64,000 nucleotides of DNA from Maribellus comscasis. GTDB taxonomy: Bacteria > Bacteroidota > Bacteroidia > Bacteroidales > Prolixibacteraceae. The position numbers and the translations under genes were made by a program. The notes beneath the pieces were generated by a model. The model made no database searches. It saw only the letters and a list, made by a program, of their open reading frames with translations, and was not told where the DNA came from. The first letter of the stretch is position 1, and every line of letters begins with the position of its first letter. The stretch covers positions 4,488,001-4,552,000 of the forward strand of contig NZ_CP046401.1 in NCBI RefSeq assembly GCF_009762775.1, read 5' to 3'. Positions 43,750-51,891 of the stretch are shown here, piece by piece.

Positions 43750-44463
43750 TTATTTCAAACATTCCAGGTATTTCTGAATGGTAGTTTCAAGTCCAAGATA
43801 GAGTGCATCTGCAATCAACGCATGTCCGATAGAAACTTCTTTGAGATTTGGAATATGTTTGAACATGTAATTCAGATTTTCAAGACTTAGATCGTGTCCC
43901 GCATTTACGTCTATTTCCAGCGAATCGGCAACTTTCGCAGCCTCAACAAACGGTTCAATTGCTTTACTTCGGTTGATGGGGTATAACGATGCATAAGGTT
44001 CGGTATACAATTCTATTCTGTCTGTTTTTGTTTCTGCGGCACCTTCAATCATCGAAGGATTAGCATCTACAAATATGGAAGTTCTGATACCGTTTTCTTT
44101 TAATTCAGAAATAACATCTTGCAGAAAGCCCAGATTTTTCCATGTATCCCATCCGTGGTCGCTGGTTAGCTGGTAATGTGTGTCAGGAACCAAAGTAACC
44201 TGGTCGGCACGGACTTCAATAACCATTTGCAGAAATTCTTTACTCGGGTAACCTTCTATGTTAAACTCAGTGGTTATTAAAGGTTTTATTTCATATACAT
44301 CTTTTCGTGTAATGTGTCTTTCGTCTGGCCGGGGATGAATTGTAATTCCTTGTGCACCAAATTTTTGACAGTTTGTGGTGGCATCTTTTACACTGGGTAC
44401 CGCTCCACCCCGGGAGTTTCGTAGTGTTGCTATTTTGTTTATATTTACACTAAGTCTTGTCAT
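43750..44463 (-). CDS. pdxJ: pyridoxine 5'-phosphate synthase
   Basis: The 237-residue TIM barrel has all PdxJ markers: RLSVNINKIATLRNSRGGAVPSV, GAQGITIHPRPDERHI (with the catalytic His), NIEGYPSKEFLQMV, QVTLVPD, EVDVNAGHDLSLEN-type sequence (here DVNAGHDLSLEN) and VSIGHALIADALY. It condenses 1-deoxyxylulose 5-phosphate with 3-amino-2-oxopropyl phosphate in PLP synthesis. A short perfect palindrome, TTTCAATTTGAAA (44498-44510), lies in the divergent region shared with the CBS gene. Confidence 0.96.
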   Translation of the reverse strand: MTRLSVNINKIATLRNSRGGAVPSVKDATTNCQKFGAQGITIHPRPDERHITRKDVYEIKPLITTEFNIEGYPSKEFLQMVIEVRADQVTLVPDTHYQLTSDHGWDTWKNLGFLQDVISELKENGIRTSIFVDANPSMIEGAAETKTDRIELYTEPYASLYPINRSKAIEPFVEAAKVADSLEIDVNAGHDLSLENLNYMFKHIPNLKEVSIGHALIADALYLGLETTIQKYLECLK

Positions 44464-44497
44464 TTTAAATAGAAATATTAACGACGCAAGTTACAAT

Positions 44498-44510
44498 TTT
44501 CAATTTGAAA
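44498..44510. promoter_or_regulatory. 13-bp palindrome between pdxJ and the CBS gene
   Basis: TTTCAATTTGAAA is a perfect inverted repeat around a central T in the 70-bp divergent region. It could be an operator, but in such AT-rich sequence it may also arise by chance. Confidence 0.3.
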
Positions 44511-44533
44511 CGTTAAATTAAAAAAGTAAAGAA

Positions 44534-45199
44534 TTGCTGGCAGAGAGTTTAATATCGGATGTAGTGCCTTCCATAGCCAGTTCTGAAAAAGGACAAAAAG
44601 CATTGAGTTGTATGGATGTATACAGGGTTTCACATATTCCTGTAGTTAACAATTCAAATTATGTGGGATTGGTTTCAGATAAAATGATTTACGATTTGGA
44701 TTTGATCGATAAACCAATCGAAACGGAAATAGAGAAACTGAATACGACTCATGTGCACAAAGAACAGCACATTTTTGAAGTGGCTATTTTAATGTACAAA
44801 CTCAAGTTAAGTGTAATTGCTGTTCTTGATACCGAGCATTATTATTTGGGTGCAATAACATTATACGATTTAGCCAGAAGATTTGCCCGTTTATTTTCAT
44901 TGCAGGAGATAGGCGGGGTTATTACTCTCGAAATGAATATAAACGATTACTCTTTGGCTCATATAAGTCAGATTGTTGAAAGCAACGATGTTAAAATTTT
45001 AAGTATGTTTCTGAATCGGGAACCGGGAACTTCCAATCTGGATGTCATTCTGAAACTCGATAAAGAAGATTTGTCGCCGTTGATTCAGGCATTTATGAGA
45101 TATGATTACAATGTTAAGGCGGTTTACCTCGACCACACCATGTTAAACGATTTATATAAAGATCGTTTTGATCAATTCATGAAATTTATGAACATTTAA
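44534..45199 (+). CDS. CBS-domain protein
   Basis: The start is TTG at 44534; the first in-frame ATG would remove the start of the first CBS motif. The 221-residue protein has two CBS motifs (about 5-60, VPSIASSEKGQKALSCMDVY and VSHIPVVNNSNYVGLVSDKMI; about 65-120, HIFEVAILMYKLKLSVIAVL) and a C-terminal part that resembles an ACT-like fold (HISQIVESNDVKILSMFL). CBS pairs bind adenine nucleotides. It lies 14 bp upstream of nadK, an arrangement that is common in Bacteroidota. Confidence 0.85.
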   Translation: MLAESLISDVVPSIASSEKGQKALSCMDVYRVSHIPVVNNSNYVGLVSDKMIYDLDLIDKPIETEIEKLNTTHVHKEQHIFEVAILMYKLKLSVIAVLDTEHYYLGAITLYDLARRFARLFSLQEIGGVITLEMNINDYSLAHISQIVESNDVKILSMFLNREPGTSNLDVILKLDKEDLSPLIQAFMRYDYNVKAVYLDHTMLNDLYKDRFDQFMKFMNI

Positions 45200-45213
45200 A
45201 TGATTCAATTCAA

Positions 45214-46095
45214 ATGAAAGTTGCTGTTTACGGTACTTCGGTTTCTAATGAGTTTGTATCTGTTATCCGTGAATTCTTTACGTTTTTAAAAACAAATAAG
45301 ATTGAGGTTCAATTGTATAAACCCTTTTATTCGTTTTTAGTTGAAGAGATTAATGTTACGCCCTACTATAACTCTTTTTTTCATTCATATATCGATTTTG
45401 ATGAAACCAACGAGTTTATATTTAGCGTTGGAGGTGACGGAACATTTTTACATTCGGTGGTAAATATTCGGAATTTTGATATTCCTGTAGTCGGAGTTAA
45501 CAGCGGACGTTTAGGATATTTAGCCGATATTTCGCAGGAACATATGAACGACGCATTAACTGAAATATTCAATCGCAACTTTTCGGTGGTCGAACGTTCT
45601 ATGCTTCAGGTTGAATTTCAGGGACGTGAAAATCTGGATTTTAACTTCGCACTAAATGAAATTACTGTTCTAAAAACCGACACTTCATCTATGATTAATA
45701 TTTCTGCTTATCTTGATAAGGAGTTGTTAAACAATTATTGGGCGGATGGACTGATTATAGCTACTCCTACGGGATCAACAGCCTATTCTTTAAGTGTTGG
45801 AGGCCCTATTCTTACACCCGATTCCGAAAATTTTGTAATAACACCACTTGCCCCGCATAACCTGACAATTCGTCCGCTGGTAGTTCCCGACAACTACAAT
45901 ATAAGGTTAAAAGTGGATGGAAGAGGAACCAATTATCTTACATCTCTCGATTTTAGATCGGTACCTGTAGAGTTTTCAACAACAATTACGGTAAAGAAAG
46001 CCAATTTTAAACTTAAAACATTACAACTTCCCGAACTGACTTTCTTTAAAACATTGCGAAACAAGCTTATGTGGGGGGTTGATAAACGCAATTAA
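45214..46095 (+). CDS. nadK: NAD kinase
   Basis: The 293-residue enzyme has the conserved GGDGTFLHSV, VGVNSGRLGYLADI, NEITVLKTDTSSM, ADGLIIATPTGSTAYSLSVGGPIL and ITPLAPHNLTIRPLVVP segments of the NAD kinase family. It phosphorylates NAD to NADP with ATP or polyphosphate. The length is normal. It follows the CBS gene by 14 bp. Confidence 0.96.
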   Translation: MKVAVYGTSVSNEFVSVIREFFTFLKTNKIEVQLYKPFYSFLVEEINVTPYYNSFFHSYIDFDETNEFIFSVGGDGTFLHSVVNIRNFDIPVVGVNSGRLGYLADISQEHMNDALTEIFNRNFSVVERSMLQVEFQGRENLDFNFALNEITVLKTDTSSMINISAYLDKELLNNYWADGLIIATPTGSTAYSLSVGGPILTPDSENFVITPLAPHNLTIRPLVVPDNYNIRLKVDGRGTNYLTSLDFRSVPVEFSTTITVKKANFKLKTLQLPELTFFKTLRNKLMWGVDKRN

Positions 46096-46402
46096 AATCT
46101 TCAGGCTTAACAATTTTTAATCTTTCTTTGGGTTTTATAATAACATTCAGGTATGTTATTTTTAGAATTATATTACTTTTGTACCTCTTGAAAGCTGTAG
46201 AGTGCAAAAGGAATTCGGCTTTAGTTCATTGATATTCAATTGGTTGTGAGGGGTTTTCGGGGCTCGGTTCTTGTGTTTTTTTGATTGATTTTGACGTCTG
46301 GAAACATACAATTTTGTCCGGTTTTATTCCTGCTTTTTTATGAATATTTGAATTTTGTTTATGCCTGAAACTATTGTAATAAAAAACAATTACGTAGACC
46401 AA
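46096..46402. other. long intergenic/leader region before the outer-membrane assembly operon
   Basis: This 307-bp stretch carries one good -7 element (TACTTTTG at 46174-46181) but no TTG at 19-21 bp upstream. If transcription starts there, the first gene has a leader of about 215 bases, rich in G and T around 46250-46290. No gene, tRNA or known riboswitch is recognisable. Confidence 0.5.
46174..46181 (+). promoter_or_regulatory. -7 element (TACTTTTG) for the DUF6089-uppS-bamA operon
   Basis: A full match to TAnnTTTG, followed by TACC, in the only intergenic region in front of the operon. The -33 element is not recognisable. Confidence 0.4.
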
Positions 46403-47140
46403 ATGAAAAAGATAGTATTGGGAATTGCAGCAACAGTTTTGATAGCTGTTTCAGGTTTTGCACAAAAAACAGCTGACATAGGGATTTGGGGTGGAACATC
46501 AACCTACATTGGAGATGTAAAAGATGTTACTCCATTTCAATCGTTCAAACCAAATTTTGGAGCATTTTTTAGATATAATTTCAACCCAAGAGTTGGCCTG
46601 CGTGCTATGTTTTTAACGGGCAATATCGGAGCAGAGGGTTCAATTGAAGAAACACCGTGGGAGTTTAAAAAAGGTGTGCAGGATATCTCTATTCAGGCTG
46701 AGATTAATTTTCTAAAATACAGGGTTGGGGATAAAAAAACGCCGTTCTCTCCATATATTTTAGGTGGAATTGGTGTAATGTATTTTCCCTATGAAGTGGA
46801 TCCTGCATTGATTTACGCATTCAATCAGAACCACAATAAAGGGATGACGGTAATTAACGAATCGACAGTGGCATTGTCGCTGCCGTTCGGAATGGGAGTA
46901 AAGACACATTTGGGAGAACGACTAGGAATTGGAATAGAATATTTAATGAGAAAACATTTTGTTGATAAACTGGATAATCTTGACGACCCGCTCGCTTTTA
47001 TAAATAATGAGGGTAAGGAAACAGTGTATAGTGATTTTTTACATAATAACGATTGGTCAGGTTATCTGGGGGTTCATTTAACATACAAGATATATTTGGG
47101 TAAAGAAGCATGCCCTGCATACGATAAGATTTACAGATAA
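46403..47140 (+). CDS. DUF6089 outer-membrane beta-barrel protein
   Basis: I choose the ATG at 46403, which opens a clear signal peptide (MKKIVLGIAATVLIAVSGFAQ); starts at 46355 (TTG) or 46361 (ATG) would bury it. The 245-residue protein has alternating beta strands and glycine turns: TADIGIWGGTSTYIGDV, FGAFFRYNFNPRVGLRAMF, FSPYILGGIGVMYFPYE, and ends in YLGVHLTYKIYLG. It matches DUF6089, an OmpA-barrel-like family. Its stop overlaps the uppS start by one base, so it belongs to the envelope operon. Confidence 0.82.
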   Translation: MKKIVLGIAATVLIAVSGFAQKTADIGIWGGTSTYIGDVKDVTPFQSFKPNFGAFFRYNFNPRVGLRAMFLTGNIGAEGSIEETPWEFKKGVQDISIQAEINFLKYRVGDKKTPFSPYILGGIGVMYFPYEVDPALIYAFNQNHNKGMTVINESTVALSLPFGMGVKTHLGERLGIGIEYLMRKHFVDKLDNLDDPLAFINNEGKETVYSDFLHNNDWSGYLGVHLTYKIYLGKEACPAYDKIYR

Positions 47141-47886
47141 TGGAATCGTTCAGAGATAGGTTAAATAGAAACAATATTCCGAGACATGTAGCAATTATCA
47201 TGGATGGAAATGGCCGGTGGGCAAAAAAGCAGGGAATATCCCGGATTTTTGGTCACGAGAAAGGTGTTGATGCCGTCCGTATTACCGTTGAAGCTGCAGG
47301 TAAAATCGGAGTAAAATTCCTTACTTTGTATGCCTTTTCTACCGAAAACTGGGAACGCCCGAAGTATGAAGTTGATGCATTAATGACACTATTAGTCCAA
47401 ACCGTTGAAGCAGAAACTGAATCATTAATGAAAAACAATGTAAGCCTTGGTGTAATTGGAGATATTTCAAAAATGCCAAAAAGGGTTCGAAAAAAATTAA
47501 ACAATTGTATTGATACGCTGGGATCGAACACGGGATTACGATTGATCCTTGCGTTAAGTTACAGTTCTCACTGGGAAATTCTTGAAGCAGTTAAAAACAT
47601 TGTACAAGATTCCAAAGACCGAAAAGTAATTCCGGAAGATATTAATGAAAAACTGTTCCGAAAATATCTTGCGACAGCAGATTATCCTGATCCTGAACTT
47701 TTAATTCGCACAAGTGGCGAACAACGAATCAGTAATTTTTTGCTTTGGCAGATTGTTTATACTGAATTGTATTTTACAAATAAGTTATGGCCCGATTTTG
47801 GGGAAGAAGATTTGTATGAAGCCATTTACAATTATCAGAACAGAGAGAGACGATTTGGAAAAATAAGTGAACAGTTAAATAGCTAA
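47140..47886 (+). CDS. uppS: isoprenyl transferase (undecaprenyl diphosphate synthase)
   Basis: The 248-residue cis-prenyltransferase has the catalytic HVAIIMDGNGRWAKKQG, then GHEKGVDAVRITVEAAGKIGVKFLTLYAFSTENWERP and the C-terminal PDPELLIRTSGEQRISNFLLWQIVYTELYF. It makes the C55 carrier lipid for peptidoglycan and surface polysaccharides. Its start overlaps the DUF6089 stop (TAATG). The next gene, bamA, starts 7 bp after the stop. Confidence 0.96.
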   Translation: MESFRDRLNRNNIPRHVAIIMDGNGRWAKKQGISRIFGHEKGVDAVRITVEAAGKIGVKFLTLYAFSTENWERPKYEVDALMTLLVQTVEAETESLMKNNVSLGVIGDISKMPKRVRKKLNNCIDTLGSNTGLRLILALSYSSHWEILEAVKNIVQDSKDRKVIPEDINEKLFRKYLATADYPDPELLIRTSGEQRISNFLLWQIVYTELYFTNKLWPDFGEEDLYEAIYNYQNRERRFGKISEQLNS

Positions 47887-47893
47887 TTAATAT

Positions 47894-50623
47894 ATGTTTA
47901 GAATGCGAAAGCCATTTGTAATCGTACTGTTTTTAATGCTTTTTACTCTGCCTAATGTGTATGCACAGGTAGCCGACAGTACCAATTTCTCAATTTATTA
48001 TTCCAGCCCAAGACAATACACCATTGCCGATATAAAGATTTCAGGTATTCGGTATCTGGATAAAACAGTTTTGGTGCAATTATCAGGATTATCGGTTGGG
48101 GACGAAATAGAAGTGCCGGGAGAGGCAATTACTACAGCGATAAAAAAATTGTGGCAGCAAGGGCTGTTTTCAGACGTTCAGATATCAGCTACAAAAGTTG
48201 TCGATAACCAGATGTGGCTTGATATTTACCTGCAGGAAAGACCGCGACTTGCAGATGTTAATTTTTACGGAGTTTCAAAATCAGAAAAAGACGATATAAT
48301 TGAAAAGGTTCTCCTTTTAAAAGGCAGTCAGGTTACCGATCATCAGGTAAATAGTGCTGAGCGAACCATTAAAGGTATTTTTACTGAAAAAGGCTTTTTG
48401 AATACCGAGGTTAATATTGTTCAACGAGACGATACGACGCAAAATAACAGTATTATTCTTGACATCTATATCGATAAGAAAGAAAAAGTAAAAGTCAATA
48501 ATATTGATATCGAAGGCAATGAAGCTTTAACCGATGTTGTATTGGAGCGGGCAATGAAAAAGACCAATGAAAGAAGTTGGCGAAATTTTTTCCGCACCAA
48601 AAAGTTTCTCAGGGAAGAGTACAGAAAAGATAAAATTGCCCTGGTTGATAAATACAACGAAAAAGGCTACCGCGATGCTGTAATCGTTGACGACACAGTC
48701 AAACAGGTAGAAGTGGGTAAGAAGGATAAACCCAGGGTAGATATTGATATCGATGTTGAGGAAGGAGATAAATATTACTTTGGTGACATCAGATGGGTTG
48801 GGAACACGATTTATCCGTCTGACTATTTGAGTGCGGCCCTCGGGATAAAAAGAGGTGACGTATTTAATCAGAAAATTTTGGATAAGCGCTTGTTTGATAA
48901 CGACGAGGGATTAAACAATTTGTACCTGGATAAAGGATACCTGTTTTTTAATCTGGATCCGGTTGAAGTCAATATTGAGAATGATTCAATCGATTATGAG
49001 ATGAGGATTTATGAAGGGAAACAGGCTACCATAAACAAAGTCCTTATTACCGGAAACACAAAAACACATGAGCATGTTGCTCGTCGTGAGTTGCGGACAT
49101 ATCCCGGGGATTTGTTTAGTAAAACATTGTTAATGCGATCATACAGGGAATTGGCACAACTGGGGCACTTCGACCCGGAAACGATAAATCCCGATGTCCG
49201 ACCGCACCCGGAAGAAGGAACAGTAGATATTGAATATCAGTTACAGGAAAAAGCCAACGACCAAATCGAACTTTCAGGTGGTTGGGGAGCCGGAATGTTT
49301 GTGGGATCAGTAGGCTTAAAATTTGCTAATTTTTCCGTTCGTAATATTTTTAACCGCGAAGCATGGAGGCCCTTGCCTACAGGAGACGGACAGACATTGA
49401 GCCTTCGTTACCAAACCAGTGGTCGCTATTACCGAACAATTAGTTTATCGTTTATCGAGCCATGGCTGGGAGGTAAAAAGCCAAATTCGTTCTCTCTTTC
49501 ATTATCTCATTCAAGAATTAATTATAGTGCAAATAAGTACTACAATAATTATAATTCATACGGTGGCTATTCCCCTTATGGCTATGGAGGTTATTCTCCC
49601 TACGGCTATGGAGGTTATTCTCCTTACGGATATGGATATTCTCCGTACAGTTATGGCGGCTATGGATATTCTCCTTATGGTTATGGTTACGGTTATGGAA
49701 ATTATGGTTATCAATATAACTACGAATCAGAAGACGATGGTGACAGTTCTGACGATCAGATTTGGGAAACCACTGCCTTAGCCTTGGGATACGGATACAG
49801 ATTGTCGTGGCCTGACGATTATTTTACGGTTTATCACGAAGTTTCGATGGAACACTACAGGTTACAGAATATGGGAAGTTATTTCTATTTCTTGGCCGAT
49901 GAAAATGGAGATGTAAACGGAACATTTAACAACCTGAGTTTTAAAACTGTATTTGGTCGAAACTCTGTCGATGCTCCGATTTATCCCCGTAACGGTTCTA
50001 ATTTTTCGTTGTCTTTGAAATTAACACCTCCGTTTAGTGTGTTTTCAGGGAAAGATTATAGTTCGGCCGATATTAGCAACGATGAAAAATATAAATGGAT
50101 TGAATATCACAAGTGGTTGTTTAAGGGACAGATGTATAATCCATTATCAAAAGACAGTAAATTGATTTTGCGTACTGCTTTCGAAATGGGATTTCTGGGT
50201 TATTATAATAAAAATATCCCTTCTCCGTTTGAAGGATTTATTGTGGGTGGTTCAGGAATGTCGGGATATAACATTTACGGGACTGATTATGTTTCTTTAC
50301 GCGGATACAAGGATTATAGTTTAAGCCCGAGTAATGGTTCTAAAATGTATTCCAAATTTACAATGGAAATGCGCTACCCGATTACTTTGAAACCGAATGC
50401 CCAGATTTATGCTTTAACCTTCCTCGAAGGAGGTAATGCAAATACAAGTTTCCAGAATTATAACCCATTTAAACTTTACAGGTCGGCAGGTGTTGGTGTA
50501 CGTATTTACCTTCCGATGTTCGGATTGATGGGGATTGACTGGGGATACGGATTTGACGATGTGCCTGGTGTAACAGGAGAGAACGGCAGTCAGTTCCATT
50601 TTGTTATCGGGCAGCAATTCTAG
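47894..50623 (+). CDS. bamA: outer membrane protein assembly factor BamA
   Basis: The 909-residue protein has a signal peptide (about 1-24, ending NVYAQ), five POTRA repeats (about 35-430; examples ISGIRYLDKTVLVQLSGLSVG and VLITGNTKTHEHVARRELRTYPG) and a C-terminal 16-strand barrel ending FHFVIGQQF with the aromatic terminal residue needed for recognition. The conserved lid motif of loop 6 appears as SLRGYKDYSLSP. It inserts outer-membrane proteins. A Tyr/Gly/Ser/Pro repeat, then a short acidic run, is inserted in an early barrel loop at residues 556-620. It precedes two OmpH genes. Confidence 0.95.
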   Translation: MFRMRKPFVIVLFLMLFTLPNVYAQVADSTNFSIYYSSPRQYTIADIKISGIRYLDKTVLVQLSGLSVGDEIEVPGEAITTAIKKLWQQGLFSDVQISATKVVDNQMWLDIYLQERPRLADVNFYGVSKSEKDDIIEKVLLLKGSQVTDHQVNSAERTIKGIFTEKGFLNTEVNIVQRDDTTQNNSIILDIYIDKKEKVKVNNIDIEGNEALTDVVLERAMKKTNERSWRNFFRTKKFLREEYRKDKIALVDKYNEKGYRDAVIVDDTVKQVEVGKKDKPRVDIDIDVEEGDKYYFGDIRWVGNTIYPSDYLSAALGIKRGDVFNQKILDKRLFDNDEGLNNLYLDKGYLFFNLDPVEVNIENDSIDYEMRIYEGKQATINKVLITGNTKTHEHVARRELRTYPGDLFSKTLLMRSYRELAQLGHFDPETINPDVRPHPEEGTVDIEYQLQEKANDQIELSGGWGAGMFVGSVGLKFANFSVRNIFNREAWRPLPTGDGQTLSLRYQTSGRYYRTISLSFIEPWLGGKKPNSFSLSLSHSRINYSANKYYNNYNSYGGYSPYGYGGYSPYGYGGYSPYGYGYSPYSYGGYGYSPYGYGYGYGNYGYQYNYESEDDGDSSDDQIWETTALALGYGYRLSWPDDYFTVYHEVSMEHYRLQNMGSYFYFLADENGDVNGTFNNLSFKTVFGRNSVDAPIYPRNGSNFSLSLKLTPPFSVFSGKDYSSADISNDEKYKWIEYHKWLFKGQMYNPLSKDSKLILRTAFEMGFLGYYNKNIPSPFEGFIVGGSGMSGYNIYGTDYVSLRGYKDYSLSPSNGSKMYSKFTMEMRYPITLKPNAQIYALTFLEGGNANTSFQNYNPFKLYRSAGVGVRIYLPMFGLMGIDWGYGFDDVPGVTGENGSQFHFVIGQQF
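49565..49713 (+). repeat. 24-bp tandem repeats coding GYSPYGYG in BamA
   Basis: Three consecutive 24-bp units (49565-49588, 49589-49612, 49613-49636) code for GYSPYGYG and are followed by degenerate copies to 49713. Copies differ mainly at third codon positions. The encoded segment is in a barrel loop. Confidence 0.9.
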
Positions 50624-50686
50624 CGGTTAATGATTTGGCACAAAATATGATATATGGAATTTCAGTTAATATAAATTAAGAATGCC

Positions 50687-51199
50687 ATGAAAAAAGTAGT
50701 TTTAACATTTGCTGTAATTTTAATCGTAGCAGGAATATCTTTTGCTCAGAAATATGCATTTATCGATTCTGAATATATACTCGAAAATATTCCGGCTTTT
50801 ACAGCGGCGCAGGAACAGCTCGACCAATTGTCGTCTCAGTACCAAAAAGAATTGGAATCAATGCATGCCGAGATAGAACAAATGTATCAGGATTATCAGG
50901 CAGAGAGTGTTTTGCTTTCTGAAGATATGAAACGCAAACGCGAAGATGTAATCATAACAAAAGAAAAAGATTACAAACAGCTTCAGGCAAAGTATTTCGG
51001 GCCCAATGGCGACTTGTTTAAAAAGCGTCAGGGACTCGTAAAACCAATCCAGGATGACATTTTTAATGCCGTTCAGGAAATTGCGAATGAAGGAAGTTAT
51101 GCAACAGTTTTTGATAAGGCAGGAGGTACTACATTGTTTTATACAAATCCGCGGTACGACCTTAGTGATCAAGTTCTGCAAAAACTCGGATATAAATAA
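50687..51199 (+). CDS. OmpH/Skp-family periplasmic chaperone, first copy
   Basis: The 170-residue protein has a signal peptide (about 1-20, ending ISFAQ), then FIDSEYILENIPAFTAAQEQLDQL, a long charged coiled coil (about 40-110) and the C-terminal VQEIANEGSYATVFDKAGGTTLFYTNPRYDLSDQVLQKLG. This is the standard OmpH pattern. Skp-type proteins form trimers that hold unfolded outer-membrane proteins for BamA. It follows bamA by 63 bp. Confidence 0.92.
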   Translation: MKKVVLTFAVILIVAGISFAQKYAFIDSEYILENIPAFTAAQEQLDQLSSQYQKELESMHAEIEQMYQDYQAESVLLSEDMKRKREDVIITKEKDYKQLQAKYFGPNGDLFKKRQGLVKPIQDDIFNAVQEIANEGSYATVFDKAGGTTLFYTNPRYDLSDQVLQKLGYK

Positions 51200-51243
51200 T
51201 TAATAATTATATTTGTGACCAAAAATTTAATACTACATTGACT

Positions 51244-51753
51244 ATGAGAAATTTATTAAAACTCTTTGCTGTTATTCTGTTGATGGGTACAACAGCATCT
51301 ATTAATGCGCAAACACTTAAATTCGGACATATCGATTTGCAGGCTTTGGTTCAGGTTATGCCGGAAAGAACAACTGCTCAAACGGAAATGAATGATTTTC
51401 AGGCTGATATAGAAGAAATTTTTGGTGGAATGCAAACTGAACTGCAGCAGAAATATACCGAGTTCGAACAGTTGGGAGAAGAAGCTTCTGAAGTAAAAAG
51501 AAATGCTAAAATAACTGAGATTCAGGATTTACAGCAAAGAATTGAAAATTACCGTGCGACTGCTCAGCAGCAAATTCAGCAAAAAAATGCCGAAGTGTTT
51601 CAGCCAATTGTTGAAAAAGCTCAAAAAGCTGTGGAAGAAGTAGCTAAGGAGCAGGGATTGATTTATGTTTTTGATATTAATGCGGTTATATATAAATCGA
51701 ATCAAAGCATTGACGTACTGCCACTGGTAAAGAAAAAATTAGGAATTGAATAA
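51244..51753 (+). CDS. OmpH/Skp-family periplasmic chaperone, second copy
   Basis: I choose the ATG at 51244 over the TTG at 51238. The 169-residue protein has a signal peptide (ending SINAQ), then LKFGHIDLQALVQVMPERTTAQTEM, a coiled coil rich in Gln and Glu (about 50-120) and the C-terminal EQGLIYVFDINAVIYKSNQSIDVLPLVKKKLG. It is a paralogue of the gene just upstream (44-bp gap); such pairs are usual in Bacteroidota. The operon ends in a strong terminator here. Confidence 0.92.
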   Translation: MRNLLKLFAVILLMGTTASINAQTLKFGHIDLQALVQVMPERTTAQTEMNDFQADIEEIFGGMQTELQQKYTEFEQLGEEASEVKRNAKITEIQDLQQRIENYRATAQQQIQQKNAEVFQPIVEKAQKAVEEVAKEQGLIYVFDINAVIYKSNQSIDVLPLVKKKLGIE

Positions 51754-51771
51754 GTAGACAATATTTGATAT

Positions 51772-51809
51772 AAAAAAGCCATTTGTCAGTTCAGACAAGT
51801 GGCTTTTTT
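51772..51809 (+). terminator. intrinsic terminator of the bamA-ompH operon
   Basis: A 10-bp stem (51778-51787 with 51794-51803, one T-G pair), extended by A/T pairs on the outside, is followed by a run of T to 51809. Confidence 0.92.
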
Positions 51810-51832
51810 ATTTAGAAAACAATCATCTATTA

Positions 51833-51863
51833 TTGGATTGAAACAGATTTAGAATTATATTTA
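51833..51863 (+). promoter_or_regulatory. promoter of the glycogen synthase gene (TTG-N20-TATATTTA)
   Basis: TTG at 51833-51835, a spacer of 20, then TATATTTA at 51856-51863, one mismatch from TAnnTTTG. It lies 28 bases before the ATG and directly after the terminator of the previous operon. Confidence 0.5.
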
Positions 51864-51891
51864 GTCAATCTGAATTCTAATTAAAGATCTT

